39,480 nt of DNA from Betaproteobacteria bacterium. Lineage in GTDB: Bacteria > Pseudomonadota > Gammaproteobacteria > Burkholderiales > SG8-41. Under the pieces are notes generated by a model, which was not told the DNA's origin, searched no databases, and saw only the letters and a list, made by a program, of their open reading frames with translations. Both the position numbers and the translations under genes were made by a program. Below are positions 23,699-32,067 of this stretch, in pieces (position 1 is the stretch's first letter; each line of letters starts with the position of its first letter). The DNA is taken from NCBI GenBank assembly GCA_016868035.1, contig VGID01000036.1, positions 1 through 39,480 on the forward strand, given 5' to 3'.

Positions 23699-26046
23699 AC
23701 ATCGCGACCGACGCTCCCGCGGCGGCCGTCTCGGGCAGCGAGCTTGCCCACGAAAGCGCGCCCCTGCACGTTTCCGGCGAAGCGCTGTATGTGGACGATG
23801 TGCCGCTGCCGTCCGGAACGCTGCACGCGGCGCTCGCGCTTAGCCGCATCGCGCACGGGCGCATCCGGACCATGGATCTGCGGGCGGTGCGGGCCGCGCC
23901 GGGGGTGGTGGCGGTCGCCACCGTGGCCGACGTCCCCGGGGAGAACAACTACGGGCCGGTGCTGAAGGACGACCCCATATTTACGGACGATCTCGTGCAG
24001 TACGCGGGTCAGCCGATGTTCGCCGTGGCGGCTACTTCGCACCACGCTGCCCGGCGGGCCGCCGCTCTGGCGCAAATTGAGTACGAACCGCTGCCCGCGA
24101 TACTGAACGTGCGATCCGCGCTGGCCGCCGGCAGCTTCGTGCTGCCCAGCCAGAGCCTGCGCCGCGGCGATCCGCGGGCGATGCTCCCGCGCGCGCGCCA
24201 CCGCCTGCGGGGCTCGCTCACGATCGGCGGCCAGGACCATTTCTACCTGGAAGGCCAGATCGCCGCCGCGCTGCCGCAGGAGAACGGCGCGATGCTGGTT
24301 CTCAGCTCGACGCAGCATCCGACCGAGGTGCAGCATCTCGTCGCCCACGCGCTCGGCCGCCGCGCGCACGACGTCACGGTCCGGTGCCGGCGCATGGGCG
24401 GCGGCTTCGGCGGCAAGGAGAGCCAGCCCGCGCTCTTCGCCTGCGCCGCGGCGATACTCGCGGCGAAGACCGGCCGCCCGGTGAAGCTGCGGGCCGACCG
24501 CGACGACGACATGCTCGCCACGGGCAAGCGCCACGATTTTGTGGCGGACTACGAGGTCGGCTTCGAGGCCGACGGACGCATCACGGCGCTCGTGATGATG
24601 CTCGCCTCGCGCTGCGGCTACTCCGCCGACCTCTCCGGCCCGGTCAACGACCGCGCGCTGACCCACGCTGACAACGCCTATTTTCTGGAGCACGTCGAGA
24701 TCGTCTCGCACCGCTGCAAGACGCACACCGTCTCGAATACGGCGTTCCGCGGATTCGGCGGGCCGCAGGGCATGATGGCCATCGAAGCGGTGATCGACGA
24801 CATCGCGCGCCGCCTGGAACGTGACCCGCTCGATGTCCGGCGCGCCAATTTCTACGGCGTGACGGAACGCAACGTGACGCATTACGGGATGACGATCGAG
24901 GACAACATCTTGCACCGGATCGCCGACCGGCTCGAGGCATCGAGCCGCTACCGCGAGCGCCGCCGTGAGATCGAGGAGCACAACGCCACGGGCCCGGTCG
25001 TGAGGCGCGGCATCGCTTTCACCCCCGTGAAGTTCGGCATCTCGTTCAATGCCCCCCAGTTCAACCAGGCCGGCGCGCTCGTCCACGTCTACACCGACGG
25101 CTCCGTGCTGCTCAATCATGGCGGCACCGAGATGGGCCAGGGGCTCTACACCAAGGTCGCCCAGGTCGTCGCCGACGAGCTGGGCGTGCCGCTCGCCGCC
25201 GTGCGCGTCAGCGCGGCGGACACGAGCAAGGTTCCCAACACCTCGGCTACGGCGGCCTCTTCGGGCAGCGATCTCAACGGCAAGGCCGCGCAGGCGGCGG
25301 CGCGGACCATCCGCGAACGCCTGACCGCCTATGCCTGCGACAAGTACCGCCTGGCGCCGGAGGCGGTGCGGTTCGAGGGCGGCCGGGTCGTCCTCGGCGA
25401 CGCGGTGACGGAGTTCGCGACGCTCGCGCGCGAAGCCTATATGGCGCGCATCCAGTTGAGCGCCACGGGCTATTACCGGACGCCCAAGATCCACTTCGAC
25501 CGCGCCACCTTCACCGGGCGGCCGTTCTTCTACTTCGCCTACGGCGCGGCGGTATCCGAGGTCGCCGTGGACACGCTGACGGGCGAGAGCCGCGTGACGC
25601 GCGTGGACATCCTGCACGACGTCGGCCGCTCGCTCAATCAGGCGCTGGACCGGGGACAGGTGGAAGGCGGCTTCCTCCAGGGCGCAGGTTGGCTCACGAG
25701 CGAGGAGCTGTGGTGGAACGAAAACGGCGAGCTGAAAACCCACTCGCCCTCGACCTATAAGATACCCACGGCGTACGACTGGCCCGCCGAGGCGCACGTA
25801 GAGCTGCTCGAGAATTCCCCCAACCGGGAGGACACCGTCTTCCGCTCCAAGGCGGTGGGCGAACCCCCACTGATGCTGGCGATTTCCGTCTTTCACGCGA
25901 TACGCGATGCGCTCGCGGGCTGCGGCAAGACCGGCACCGCGCCCGCGCTGTCGGCGCCCGCGACCCCCGAATCGATACTGCGCGCGATAGCCGGATTGCG
26001 CTCTGCAGGTACCGCTGGCCCGGATTCGGCGGGAGGCGGCGCATGA
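23695..26046 (+). CDS. xdhB: xanthine dehydrogenase large subunit XdhB (molybdopterin-binding)
   Basis: XdhB is the Mo-cofactor subunit that hydroxylates hypoxanthine and xanthine to urate. The 783-residue protein has the N-terminal SGEALYVDDVPLPSGTLHAA (aldehyde oxidase a/b hammerhead). Cofactor and active-site motifs are GQDHFYLEGQIAAA, MGGGFGGKESQPAL, AFRGFGGPQGM, NHGGTEMGQGLYTKVAQV and SGSDLNGKAAQ, with the catalytic glutamate in KAVGEPPLML. The ATG at 23695 overlaps the xdhA stop, and xdhC overlaps its own stop. Length is normal for bacterial XdhB. Confidence 0.96.
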   Translation: MNIATDAPAAAVSGSELAHESAPLHVSGEALYVDDVPLPSGTLHAALALSRIAHGRIRTMDLRAVRAAPGVVAVATVADVPGENNYGPVLKDDPIFTDDLVQYAGQPMFAVAATSHHAARRAAALAQIEYEPLPAILNVRSALAAGSFVLPSQSLRRGDPRAMLPRARHRLRGSLTIGGQDHFYLEGQIAAALPQENGAMLVLSSTQHPTEVQHLVAHALGRRAHDVTVRCRRMGGGFGGKESQPALFACAAAILAAKTGRPVKLRADRDDDMLATGKRHDFVADYEVGFEADGRITALVMMLASRCGYSADLSGPVNDRALTHADNAYFLEHVEIVSHRCKTHTVSNTAFRGFGGPQGMMAIEAVIDDIARRLERDPLDVRRANFYGVTERNVTHYGMTIEDNILHRIADRLEASSRYRERRREIEEHNATGPVVRRGIAFTPVKFGISFNAPQFNQAGALVHVYTDGSVLLNHGGTEMGQGLYTKVAQVVADELGVPLAAVRVSAADTSKVPNTSATAASSGSDLNGKAAQAAARTIRERLTAYACDKYRLAPEAVRFEGGRVVLGDAVTEFATLAREAYMARIQLSATGYYRTPKIHFDRATFTGRPFFYFAYGAAVSEVAVDTLTGESRVTRVDILHDVGRSLNQALDRGQVEGGFLQGAGWLTSEELWWNENGELKTHSPSTYKIPTAYDWPAEAHVELLENSPNREDTVFRSKAVGEPPLMLAISVFHAIRDALAGCGKTGTAPALSAPATPESILRAIAGLRSAGTAGPDSAGGGA

Positions 26047-27164
26047 ACGACTGGCTCGCCGCGCTCGCGCGCGCGCTTGACTCCGAGCCGGCCCTGATCA
26101 GGGTGGTCGTCGCCTCGGTGAAGGGTTCGGCCCCGCGCGAGGCCGGCGCATGCATGCTGGTCGGCGCCGCCGGGCTTCACGGCAGCATCGGCGGCGGGAA
26201 CCTGGAAATGAAGGCCATCGGCATCGCGCGCGAGATGCTCGCGCAGCGCGCGGGCGTTGCACCGCGGCTCGACCGCTTCGCGCTGGGCGCGACGCTGGGC
26301 CAGTGCTGCGGCGGGGCGGTCAATCTGTGGTTCGAGCGATTCGATTCCGCGGACGCCGGTTTCGTCTCGGAGGCGCTGGCGGCCCGGAGCCGGGGTGCAG
26401 CCGTGATCGCGACGGAGCTGCATCGCGACGGTGCCGCGCGACGGGCGATCGTGACACGGGGACGGCCGCTCCCGCGTTCCGGGTTTGCCGCGCACCGCGC
26501 GGCCTCGTCGGCCGCCGATAACCTGCTCGCGGAAAGTGCTGCAACGCCGCGCGCGGTTCTGGTTCCCGGAGGCGACGGGGACCGGCCGATCCTGCTCGAG
26601 CGGGCCGACCCGGCCCGCGTTCCGCTGTGGCTCTTCGGCGCCGGCCACGTGGGGCGGGCCGTCGCGAGCGTGTTCGCCGACCTGCCTTTCGACATCACCT
26701 GGATCGACGGGCGTGCGAACGAGTTTCCGGAGACGGTGCCCGCAAACGTCACGGTCCTGCACTCGGCCGCGCCAGCCGGGGAAGTGGCGCGAGCGCCGCG
26801 GGGGGCCTGCTTCCTCGTGATGACCCACAGCCACGACCTCGACTACGAGATCTGCCGCGCGATCCTCGATCGCGACGATCACGCCTGGGCAGGGCTCATC
26901 GGCTCGGAGACGAAGGCTGCGTGTTTCGCCGTGCGCTACGCGCGCGAGGGCGTTCCCGCGGAAGCGGTCGCGCGCTTGACCTGTCCCGTCGGCACCAGGG
27001 AAATCCGCAGCAAGCTGCCCGGCGCGATCGCCGTTTCGATCGCGGCCCAGCTCCTGCAGTTGCTGCAGTCGGCCGGCGAACTCACGGCGGCGGGGCCAGG
27101 CCACGAGCTTGCAGACGCAGGCGAGATCACACGCCCGCCGGGCGCCCAGTCGGCACGCGGCTGA
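26043..27164 (+). CDS. xdhC: xanthine dehydrogenase accessory protein XdhC
   Basis: Known: XdhC binds the molybdenum cofactor, supports its sulfuration and inserts it into XdhB. The 373-residue protein has the N-terminal XdhC/CoxI segment SVKGSAPREAGACMLVG with GSIGGGNLE and LGQCCGGAVNLWFE. The C-terminal Rossmann domain carries LWLFGAGHVGRAVASVFADL and FLVMTHSHDLDYEI. It overlaps xdhB at ATGA and puuD at TGATG. The last 25 or so residues are a low-complexity tail beyond the domain. Confidence 0.93.
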   Translation: MNDWLAALARALDSEPALIRVVVASVKGSAPREAGACMLVGAAGLHGSIGGGNLEMKAIGIAREMLAQRAGVAPRLDRFALGATLGQCCGGAVNLWFERFDSADAGFVSEALAARSRGAAVIATELHRDGAARRAIVTRGRPLPRSGFAAHRAASSAADNLLAESAATPRAVLVPGGDGDRPILLERADPARVPLWLFGAGHVGRAVASVFADLPFDITWIDGRANEFPETVPANVTVLHSAAPAGEVARAPRGACFLVMTHSHDLDYEICRAILDRDDHAWAGLIGSETKAACFAVRYAREGVPAEAVARLTCPVGTREIRSKLPGAIAVSIAAQLLQLLQSAGELTAAGPGHELADAGEITRPPGAQSARG

Positions 27165-28348
27165 TGGAAGGCTACGTCCTTGACTGGCTCAACCTCCTCG
27201 GCCGCTGGCTGCACATCGTCACCGGCATCGCGTGGATAGGGGCGTCGTTCTATTTCGTCTGGCTCGACGATCACCTGCTGCCGCCCGCCGACCCCGCCGC
27301 GGCGAAAAAGGGCGTTGCCGGAGAACTGTGGGCAGTGCACGGCGGAGGTTTTTACAACGCGCAGAAGTACCAGGTCGCCCCCCCCGCCCTGCCGGCCGTG
27401 CTGCACTGGTTCAAGTGGGAGGCCTACTGGACCTGGATTTCCGGCTTCTTCCTGCTCGTGCTGCTCTATTACCTCGGCGCCGAGGTCTACCTGATCGATC
27501 GCAGCGTCGCGAACATCAGCAAGGGCCCGGCCATCGCGATCGGCCTTGCGACGCTCGCGGGCGGCTGGATCGTCTACGACCGGTTGTGCGCCTCGCCGCT
27601 GGGGCGCAACGACCGCGCCCTGTCCGTCGTGCTGGGCGTGTTGATCGCCGGCGCGGCGTGGGGGCTGTGCCAGGTATTCAGCGGGCGCGGCGCCTACATG
27701 CACTTCGGCGCAATGCTCGGCACCATCATGGCCGCGAACGTGCTGTTCGTCATCATCCCTGGACAGAAGGAGCTGGTCGCCGCGATGCGGGAGGGACGCG
27801 CGCCCGACCCCGTTCACGGCCTGCGCGGATGGCAGCGCTCGGTGCACAACACCTATTTCACGCTGCCAGTGCTGTTCACGATGATGAGCCACCATTACCC
27901 GATGACGACCGACCACCCGTGGAACTGGGCGGTGCTGATCGCGCTCTCGCTCGCCGGGGCGCTGATCCGCGTCTGGTTCGTGGCGCGCCACAAAGGCCGC
28001 GCTTCGCCGCTGCCGCTCGCCGCAGGCATCGTAATGCTCGCGGCGCTCGCCGTTGCGATCATGCCCCGCGCGCCGGGCGACGGGGCGAGTGGCGCGGATT
28101 TCCCGCGCGTGCGCGCGATCATCGCAGAGCGCTGCATGTCCTGCCATGCGCCTGCGCCGACCCACCCGGGCCTCGACGCCCCGCCCAAGGGCGTCGTGCT
28201 CGACACGCCCGAGCGCATCGTCGCGCAGGCGGCGCAGATCCGGCAGACCACGGCGAGCAGGACGATGCCCATCGCCAACCTGACGAAGATGACGGACGAG
28301 GAACGCGCGATTATCGCGGACTGGTTCCGCCGCGGCGCGCCCAGATAG
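27164..28348 (+). CDS. puuD: membrane urate hydroxylase PuuD with C-terminal cytochrome c domain
   Basis: Known: PuuD is a membrane-bound urate oxidase that turns urate into 5-hydroxyisourate and passes electrons to its fused cytochrome c. The 394-residue protein has about eight helices (LLGRWLHIVTGIAWIGASFY at the start, then SVHNTYFTLPVLFTMMSHHY). A periplasmic haem domain follows with the CMSCH motif at about residue 322 and an axial methionine probably in TMPIANLTKM. The ATG overlaps the xdhC stop. It completes the xdhABC-puuD chain from hypoxanthine to 5-hydroxyisourate. The hydrolase for the next step survives here only as a remnant. Confidence 0.93.
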   Translation: MEGYVLDWLNLLGRWLHIVTGIAWIGASFYFVWLDDHLLPPADPAAAKKGVAGELWAVHGGGFYNAQKYQVAPPALPAVLHWFKWEAYWTWISGFFLLVLLYYLGAEVYLIDRSVANISKGPAIAIGLATLAGGWIVYDRLCASPLGRNDRALSVVLGVLIAGAAWGLCQVFSGRGAYMHFGAMLGTIMAANVLFVIIPGQKELVAAMREGRAPDPVHGLRGWQRSVHNTYFTLPVLFTMMSHHYPMTTDHPWNWAVLIALSLAGALIRVWFVARHKGRASPLPLAAGIVMLAALAVAIMPRAPGDGASGADFPRVRAIIAERCMSCHAPAPTHPGLDAPPKGVVLDTPERIVAQAAQIRQTTASRTMPIANLTKMTDEERAIIADWFRRGAPR

Positions 28349-28369
28349 GCGCCGCCGCTCTGAACCGGT

Positions 28370-29143
28370 TCACGCGTGGACCTGCCCGCGGAACGCCCAG
28401 CCCGTGAAGCGCGCCTCGATGGCGGCGGTTATCGCATAGAGCACGATGCCGAGCACCGCGAGCGCGATTAGCCCGGCAAACACCAGAGGCACCTGGAAGT
28501 TCGCCTGCGCGGAGAGCATCAGGTAGCCGATCCCCTTGTTTGCTCCCACGGTCTCGGAGACCACCGAGCCGACGAAAGCGAGCGTGATCGCCACCTTGAG
28601 CGAGCCGAAAAAGTACGGCAGCGAGCGTGGAATCCCGACCTTTCTCATGACGTCGAGCTTGGAGGCGCCGAGCGCCCGCAGCACGTCCTCCAGCTCCGGC
28701 TCGGTGGTGGCGAGCCCGGTAGCGACGTTCACCACGATGGGAAAGAACGAGATCAGGAACGCGGTAAGGATGGCCGGCACGGTGCCGATGCCGAACCACA
28801 GGATCAGCACCGGCACCACCGCCACCTTGGGTATCGAGTTGAAGCCGATCAGCACCGGATAGAGCCCCGCGTAGATCGCCTTGTGCCATCCGACCGCGAT
28901 GCCGAGCAGCAGACCGAACACGGTTGCGATCAGGAACCCCGCGACGGTGGTCCACAACGTCTGTATCGAGTTATCCACGATCGGGTCCCAGAACTTGACG
29001 AGCGCCGCCCATATGTCGGTGGGCGCGGGCAGGAACGTGATCGGGATCTTCAGCGCCTTGCAGACAATCTCCCAGACGACGAACATGGCCACGGTGAACG
29101 CCACCGGCGCGAGCACGTTGATGGCGAGAGCGCGCCGGTCCAT
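28370..29143 (-). CDS. NitT/TauT-type ABC transporter permease
   Basis: The 257-residue inner-membrane protein has about six helices and the BPD_transp_1 EAA loop, LEDVLRALGASKLDVMRKVG followed by IPRSLPYF. It belongs with SsuC/TauC/ThiX-type permeases (FLPAPTDIWAALVKF near the start). The ATG overlaps the ATPase stop (TGATG). The gene converges on puuD with only 21 bp between stops and no obvious terminator. Confidence 0.93.
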   Translation of the reverse strand: MDRRALAINVLAPVAFTVAMFVVWEIVCKALKIPITFLPAPTDIWAALVKFWDPIVDNSIQTLWTTVAGFLIATVFGLLLGIAVGWHKAIYAGLYPVLIGFNSIPKVAVVPVLILWFGIGTVPAILTAFLISFFPIVVNVATGLATTEPELEDVLRALGASKLDVMRKVGIPRSLPYFFGSLKVAITLAFVGSVVSETVGANKGIGYLMLSAQANFQVPLVFAGLIALAVLGIVLYAITAAIEARFTGWAFRGQVHA

Positions 29144-29928
29144 CAGTGCCGCACCCCCCCGATGCGGACGCGCAGCTCGTGCACGATGGCGGAGAACTCG
29201 GGGGTATAGGTGATCTCGAGATCACGCGGCCGGGGAAGATCCACCTCCCGGCGCAGCACGATTCGTCCAGGACGGTTCGACATCACGTACACCGTGTCGG
29301 AAAGAAACACGGCCTCGCGCAGGTCGTGGGTGACGAGCATTACCGTTACGCCGCGCTCGGCTTGAAGATCGCGCAGCGCGCACCACAGCTCCTCCCGGGT
29401 GAACGCGTCGAGCGCGCCGAAGGGCTCGTCGAGTAGCAGTATCTCGGGCTCGTGGATCAGCGCCCGGCAGATCGAGGTGCGCTGCTGCATGCCCCCGGAG
29501 AGCTCCCACGGGTGCTTGCCGGTGAAACCGGCCAGGCCGACCGACTCCAGCAGTCGCAGCGCCTTGTCGCGGTAGGCGCCGCGCTCCTTGCGCATGCTGC
29601 TGCGGTAGGGCTCGACGATCTCAAGCGGGAGCAGCACGTTGTCGAGCGCGCTGCGCCACGGCAGCAGGTTCGAGTTCTGGAACGCCATGCCCACGCTCTT
29701 CACCGGCCCGCGCACCTCCCGCCCCTCCACGGTGAGGCGGCCGGAGGAAACCGGCGCAAGTCCGCTTACGAGCCTCATGAGGGAGGACTTGCCGCACCCG
29801 GAGGGCCCGACCACGGCGACGACCTCGCCGCGGTCTATGGAAAGGTCCACGCGGTCCACGGCCTGCACGGCGCGCGCGCCCCGGCCGTAGTGCATGCTCA
29901 CGCCCTCCAGCACGACGAGCGCTTTCAC
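29143..29928 (-). CDS. NitT/TauT-type ABC transporter ATP-binding protein
   Basis: The protein has about 261 residues, with Walker A GPSGCGKSS, Q-loop AFQNSNLLPWRSALDNV, signature LSGGMQQR, Walker B ILLLDEPFGALDA and H-loop LVTHDLREAVFLSD. These place it with the SsuB/TauB/ThiZ group. The frame is open to a TTG at 29943; I choose the GTG at 29928 (MKALVVLEGVSMHYGRG). Neither has a clear SD. It is co-transcribed between the binding protein and the permease. Confidence 0.93.
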   Translation of the reverse strand: MKALVVLEGVSMHYGRGARAVQAVDRVDLSIDRGEVVAVVGPSGCGKSSLMRLVSGLAPVSSGRLTVEGREVRGPVKSVGMAFQNSNLLPWRSALDNVLLPLEIVEPYRSSMRKERGAYRDKALRLLESVGLAGFTGKHPWELSGGMQQRTSICRALIHEPEILLLDEPFGALDAFTREELWCALRDLQAERGVTVMLVTHDLREAVFLSDTVYVMSNRPGRIVLRREVDLPRPRDLEITYTPEFSAIVHELRVRIGGVRH

Positions 29929-29980
29929 GACCCGAGACGCCAATCGCGGCGCGCGTGTGCGGCGTGCTTCCCGCTGCCTG

Positions 29981-30997
29981 CTACTTCGGCAGCAGGCGCT
30001 GATCCCGCGGCGGCAGAAACTCGGCGGTCCAGACGTCCGCGGGGGCGGGCGGCTTGCCGGTGAATTTGAAGGAGATCGCGATCTGCTCGATCGAGCGCGC
30101 GAGCCGGCCCACGTCCACGTCCCCGATGCCGTTCTTCCGCACGTCCGCCGTGATGTAGTTCTTCGCCAGCGACATCTTCAGGCGCTCGAGCTCGGAGGCC
30201 TCCTGCACCGTGGGATTACGCTTGACTACGCCCTTTACCGCCGACTCGGGATCCCGGATCGTGTCCTGCACGGCCTTCACGAAGGCGCGCAGGAACGCGC
30301 GCACGGCGGCCGGATTGCTCTTCGCGAAGTCCGGGTTGACCAGGATCGCGTTGCCGTAGAGAGCGAGGCCGTGCTCGCTCATCAACAGCACCACGATGTC
30401 GTCGTGGGGCACGCCATTCGCCTTCAGGTTGATGAACGAGGAAAACCAGAAACCGGTGATCGCGTCCACCTTGCCCTGGGCGAGCATGGGCTCGCGCACC
30501 GGAAAGCCGATGTTCTCGATCTTCACCTTGCTCGCGTCGATTTTGTTCGCCGCGACGAACGCCGGCCACTGCGCGTAGGCGCCGTCGGGCGCGGGCGCGC
30601 CGAGCACCTTGCCTTCGAGATCTCTTGGTCTGGTGATCCCGTTCTTCTTGAGTGACACGATCGCGAACGCAGGCGCGTCGTACACCATCATCACCGCCTT
30701 CACCGCCGCGTTCTCGGGCTTGTCCCGGAAGCGGATCAGCGAATTGATGTCGGCGAAGGCCATCTGGTAGGTGCCACTCGCCACGCGGTTGATGCCCTCC
30801 ACCGAGCCGCTGCCCGTGTCAATCGTGACGTCCAGGCCTTCGGCCTTGAAATAACCCCTGTCGAGCGCGACGGTGAACGGCGCTGCGGGGCCTTCCCAGC
30901 GCCAGTCGAGTGCGAACTTGATCGCCGTCTGTGCCTGGGCGGCGCCGGCAAGCATCACGACGAGAAGGGTGCTGAGCCAACGGATCGCGTTTCGCAT
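29981..30997 (-). CDS. NMT1/THI5-like ABC substrate-binding protein
   Basis: The protein has 338 residues, with a signal peptide ending GAAQAQ and an SsuA/THI5-like fold: IKFALDWRWEGPAAPFTVAL, RGYFKAEGLDVTIDTGSGSV, then VASGTYQMAFADINSLIRF. Known: the group binds sulfonates, nitrate, pyrimidine thiamin precursors or related heterocycles. DWxxxGPxAPF resembles hydroxymethylpyrimidine binders. The start at 30997 has GAGG seven bases upstream; an ATG two codons earlier is closer to the SD. Its position beside xanthine and urate genes makes a purine or related heterocycle plausible as ligand, by inference only. Confidence 0.9.
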   Translation of the reverse strand: MRNAIRWLSTLLVVMLAGAAQAQTAIKFALDWRWEGPAAPFTVALDRGYFKAEGLDVTIDTGSGSVEGINRVASGTYQMAFADINSLIRFRDKPENAAVKAVMMVYDAPAFAIVSLKKNGITRPRDLEGKVLGAPAPDGAYAQWPAFVAANKIDASKVKIENIGFPVREPMLAQGKVDAITGFWFSSFINLKANGVPHDDIVVLLMSEHGLALYGNAILVNPDFAKSNPAAVRAFLRAFVKAVQDTIRDPESAVKGVVKRNPTVQEASELERLKMSLAKNYITADVRKNGIGDVDVGRLARSIEQIAISFKFTGKPPAPADVWTAEFLPPRDQRLLPK

Positions 30998-31109
30998 ATT
31001 CATACCTCGTGCGGTTGATGGGATCGCTGGTGACCGGTGGGCGCCTAGTTTAACCGAAAAATTCCAGCGGCGGGGAAAGCAAGGAGCGGAACACCGTAGG
31101 GCCCCGCTT

Positions 31110-31428
31110 GCGTGGCCTGCATGCTACCGTTCGTGCTGCTGCGGCCCCGTTCGGCCTTGTAGCCGCGGGCGCCGGTATACGTCTCCTACACGCGATCGCG
31201 ATGGCCATGAATAGCACGGCGCTCATGACTTCCGAGGCCCCGCGGTGCATCAGGGCGAACACGGTGTCCATCATCGGCGCGCTCGGGCCGGTCACCGCCA
31301 TCGTGCTCGGCTACCTTGGGCTGGAGGAGATCGTGACGCCGCTGCAGATCGCGGGGACCGCGCTGGTGCTGGTGGATGTGGTGGTGATCCGCCTCAAGCC
31401 GCGCACAGGCGCATCGAAAGCCTCATGA
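31110..31428 (+). pseudogene. C-terminal fragment of an EamA transporter
   Basis: From about 31257 the frame gives NTVSIIGALGPVTAIVLGYL, then GLEEIVTPLQIAGTALVLVD and VVVIRLKPR, nearly identical to the end of the intact EamA protein at 21047-21967. Further upstream, DNA similarity continues in broken form (for example GCTGCGGCCCCGTTCGGCCT and CGCGATCGCGATGGCCATGA, against the intact gene around 21680-21745), with small deletions and frame changes. No start or N-terminal half is present. It is a decayed paralogue or a translocated duplicate. Confidence 0.82.
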
Positions 31429-31489
31429 ATCTGTTTTCCGACGGTAAATCCTGATCCGTCAAGGCCTTTACCGCGATTCGGGGCGCACG

Positions 31490-31522
31490 AAAAAACGCGC
31501 CCCTCCCAGGCGGAGGGGCGCG
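31490..31522 (-). terminator. Rho-independent terminator of the SPW gene
   Basis: On the minus strand CGCGCCCCTCC, a 5-nt loop and GGAGGGGCGCG (11-bp perfect stem, 31496-31522) are followed directly by six Ts (31490-31495). It lies 47 bp after the SPW gene stop. It is the clearest intrinsic terminator in the window. It also closes the gap holding the EamA fragment. Confidence 0.9.
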
Positions 31523-31569
31523 CCGCGGCGGGCTGCACTACGCCCGCCGCCTGCTGCACGGTTGTGTTG

Positions 31570-31932
31570 CTACGCCGAGTGGATGTCGTGCCAGAACTTC
31601 TCGAACTTCCGGTCGACGAACAGCGCCCAGACCGCGAACGCGGACACAACCACGCCCACGACCGCGGTATGCAGGGCGACCGCCGCCGGCACCGCGAAAC
31701 CGAGCACATGCGGCGAGAGCACCAGCCAGACGCCGAAGCCGATATTCATCATCTCTTCCCATGCCTCGGGCATGTACGCCGCGATCAGCGATATGAATAC
31801 GACGGCTGCGCCGAGGATGTGGGCGTTCCACGCCGCGGTTTCATATGCGGCGTAGCCCATCGTCCACGGGGACACGAACAACCACAGGCCGAGAAACAGC
31901 GTTACCCAGTCCTGCCACCGTTTGTCTGTCAT
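31570..31932 (-). CDS. SPW-repeat integral membrane protein
   Basis: The 120-residue protein has four predicted helices and two SPW-type repeats: LGLWLFVSPWTMGYAAYETA with WNAHILGAAV, then GVWLVLSPHVLGFAVPAAVA with LHTAVVGVVV. The second repeat reads SPH in place of SPW. Function of the family is unknown. The SD is near-perfect (AGGAGGTG, seven bases from the ATG), suggesting strong expression, and a strong terminator follows. It is divergent from putA across 135 bp that must contain both promoters; I could not assign clear hexamers there. Confidence 0.88.
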   Translation of the reverse strand: MTDKRWQDWVTLFLGLWLFVSPWTMGYAAYETAAWNAHILGAAVVFISLIAAYMPEAWEEMMNIGFGVWLVLSPHVLGFAVPAAVALHTAVVGVVVSAFAVWALFVDRKFEKFWHDIHSA

Positions 31933-32067
31933 ACGGACACCTCCTGAAAATGGTAATGTTCACAATAAGTTAGACGCCGAATCGGCCCGGAACGTTCCGA
32001 CCGGAAACGCCGGAAAAATCGCGCAAAATGAGCGAATTAGGTGCCCGCGCACGGGTCAAAATTGTCG

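Noticed and set aside
23632-25896. 754-residue open frame opposite xdhB
   Set aside because: Shadow of xdhB codon bias; no recognisable domain or start signal.
31004-31569. Mobile element carrying the EamA fragment
   Set aside because: No transposase, terminal inverted repeats or target duplications were seen.
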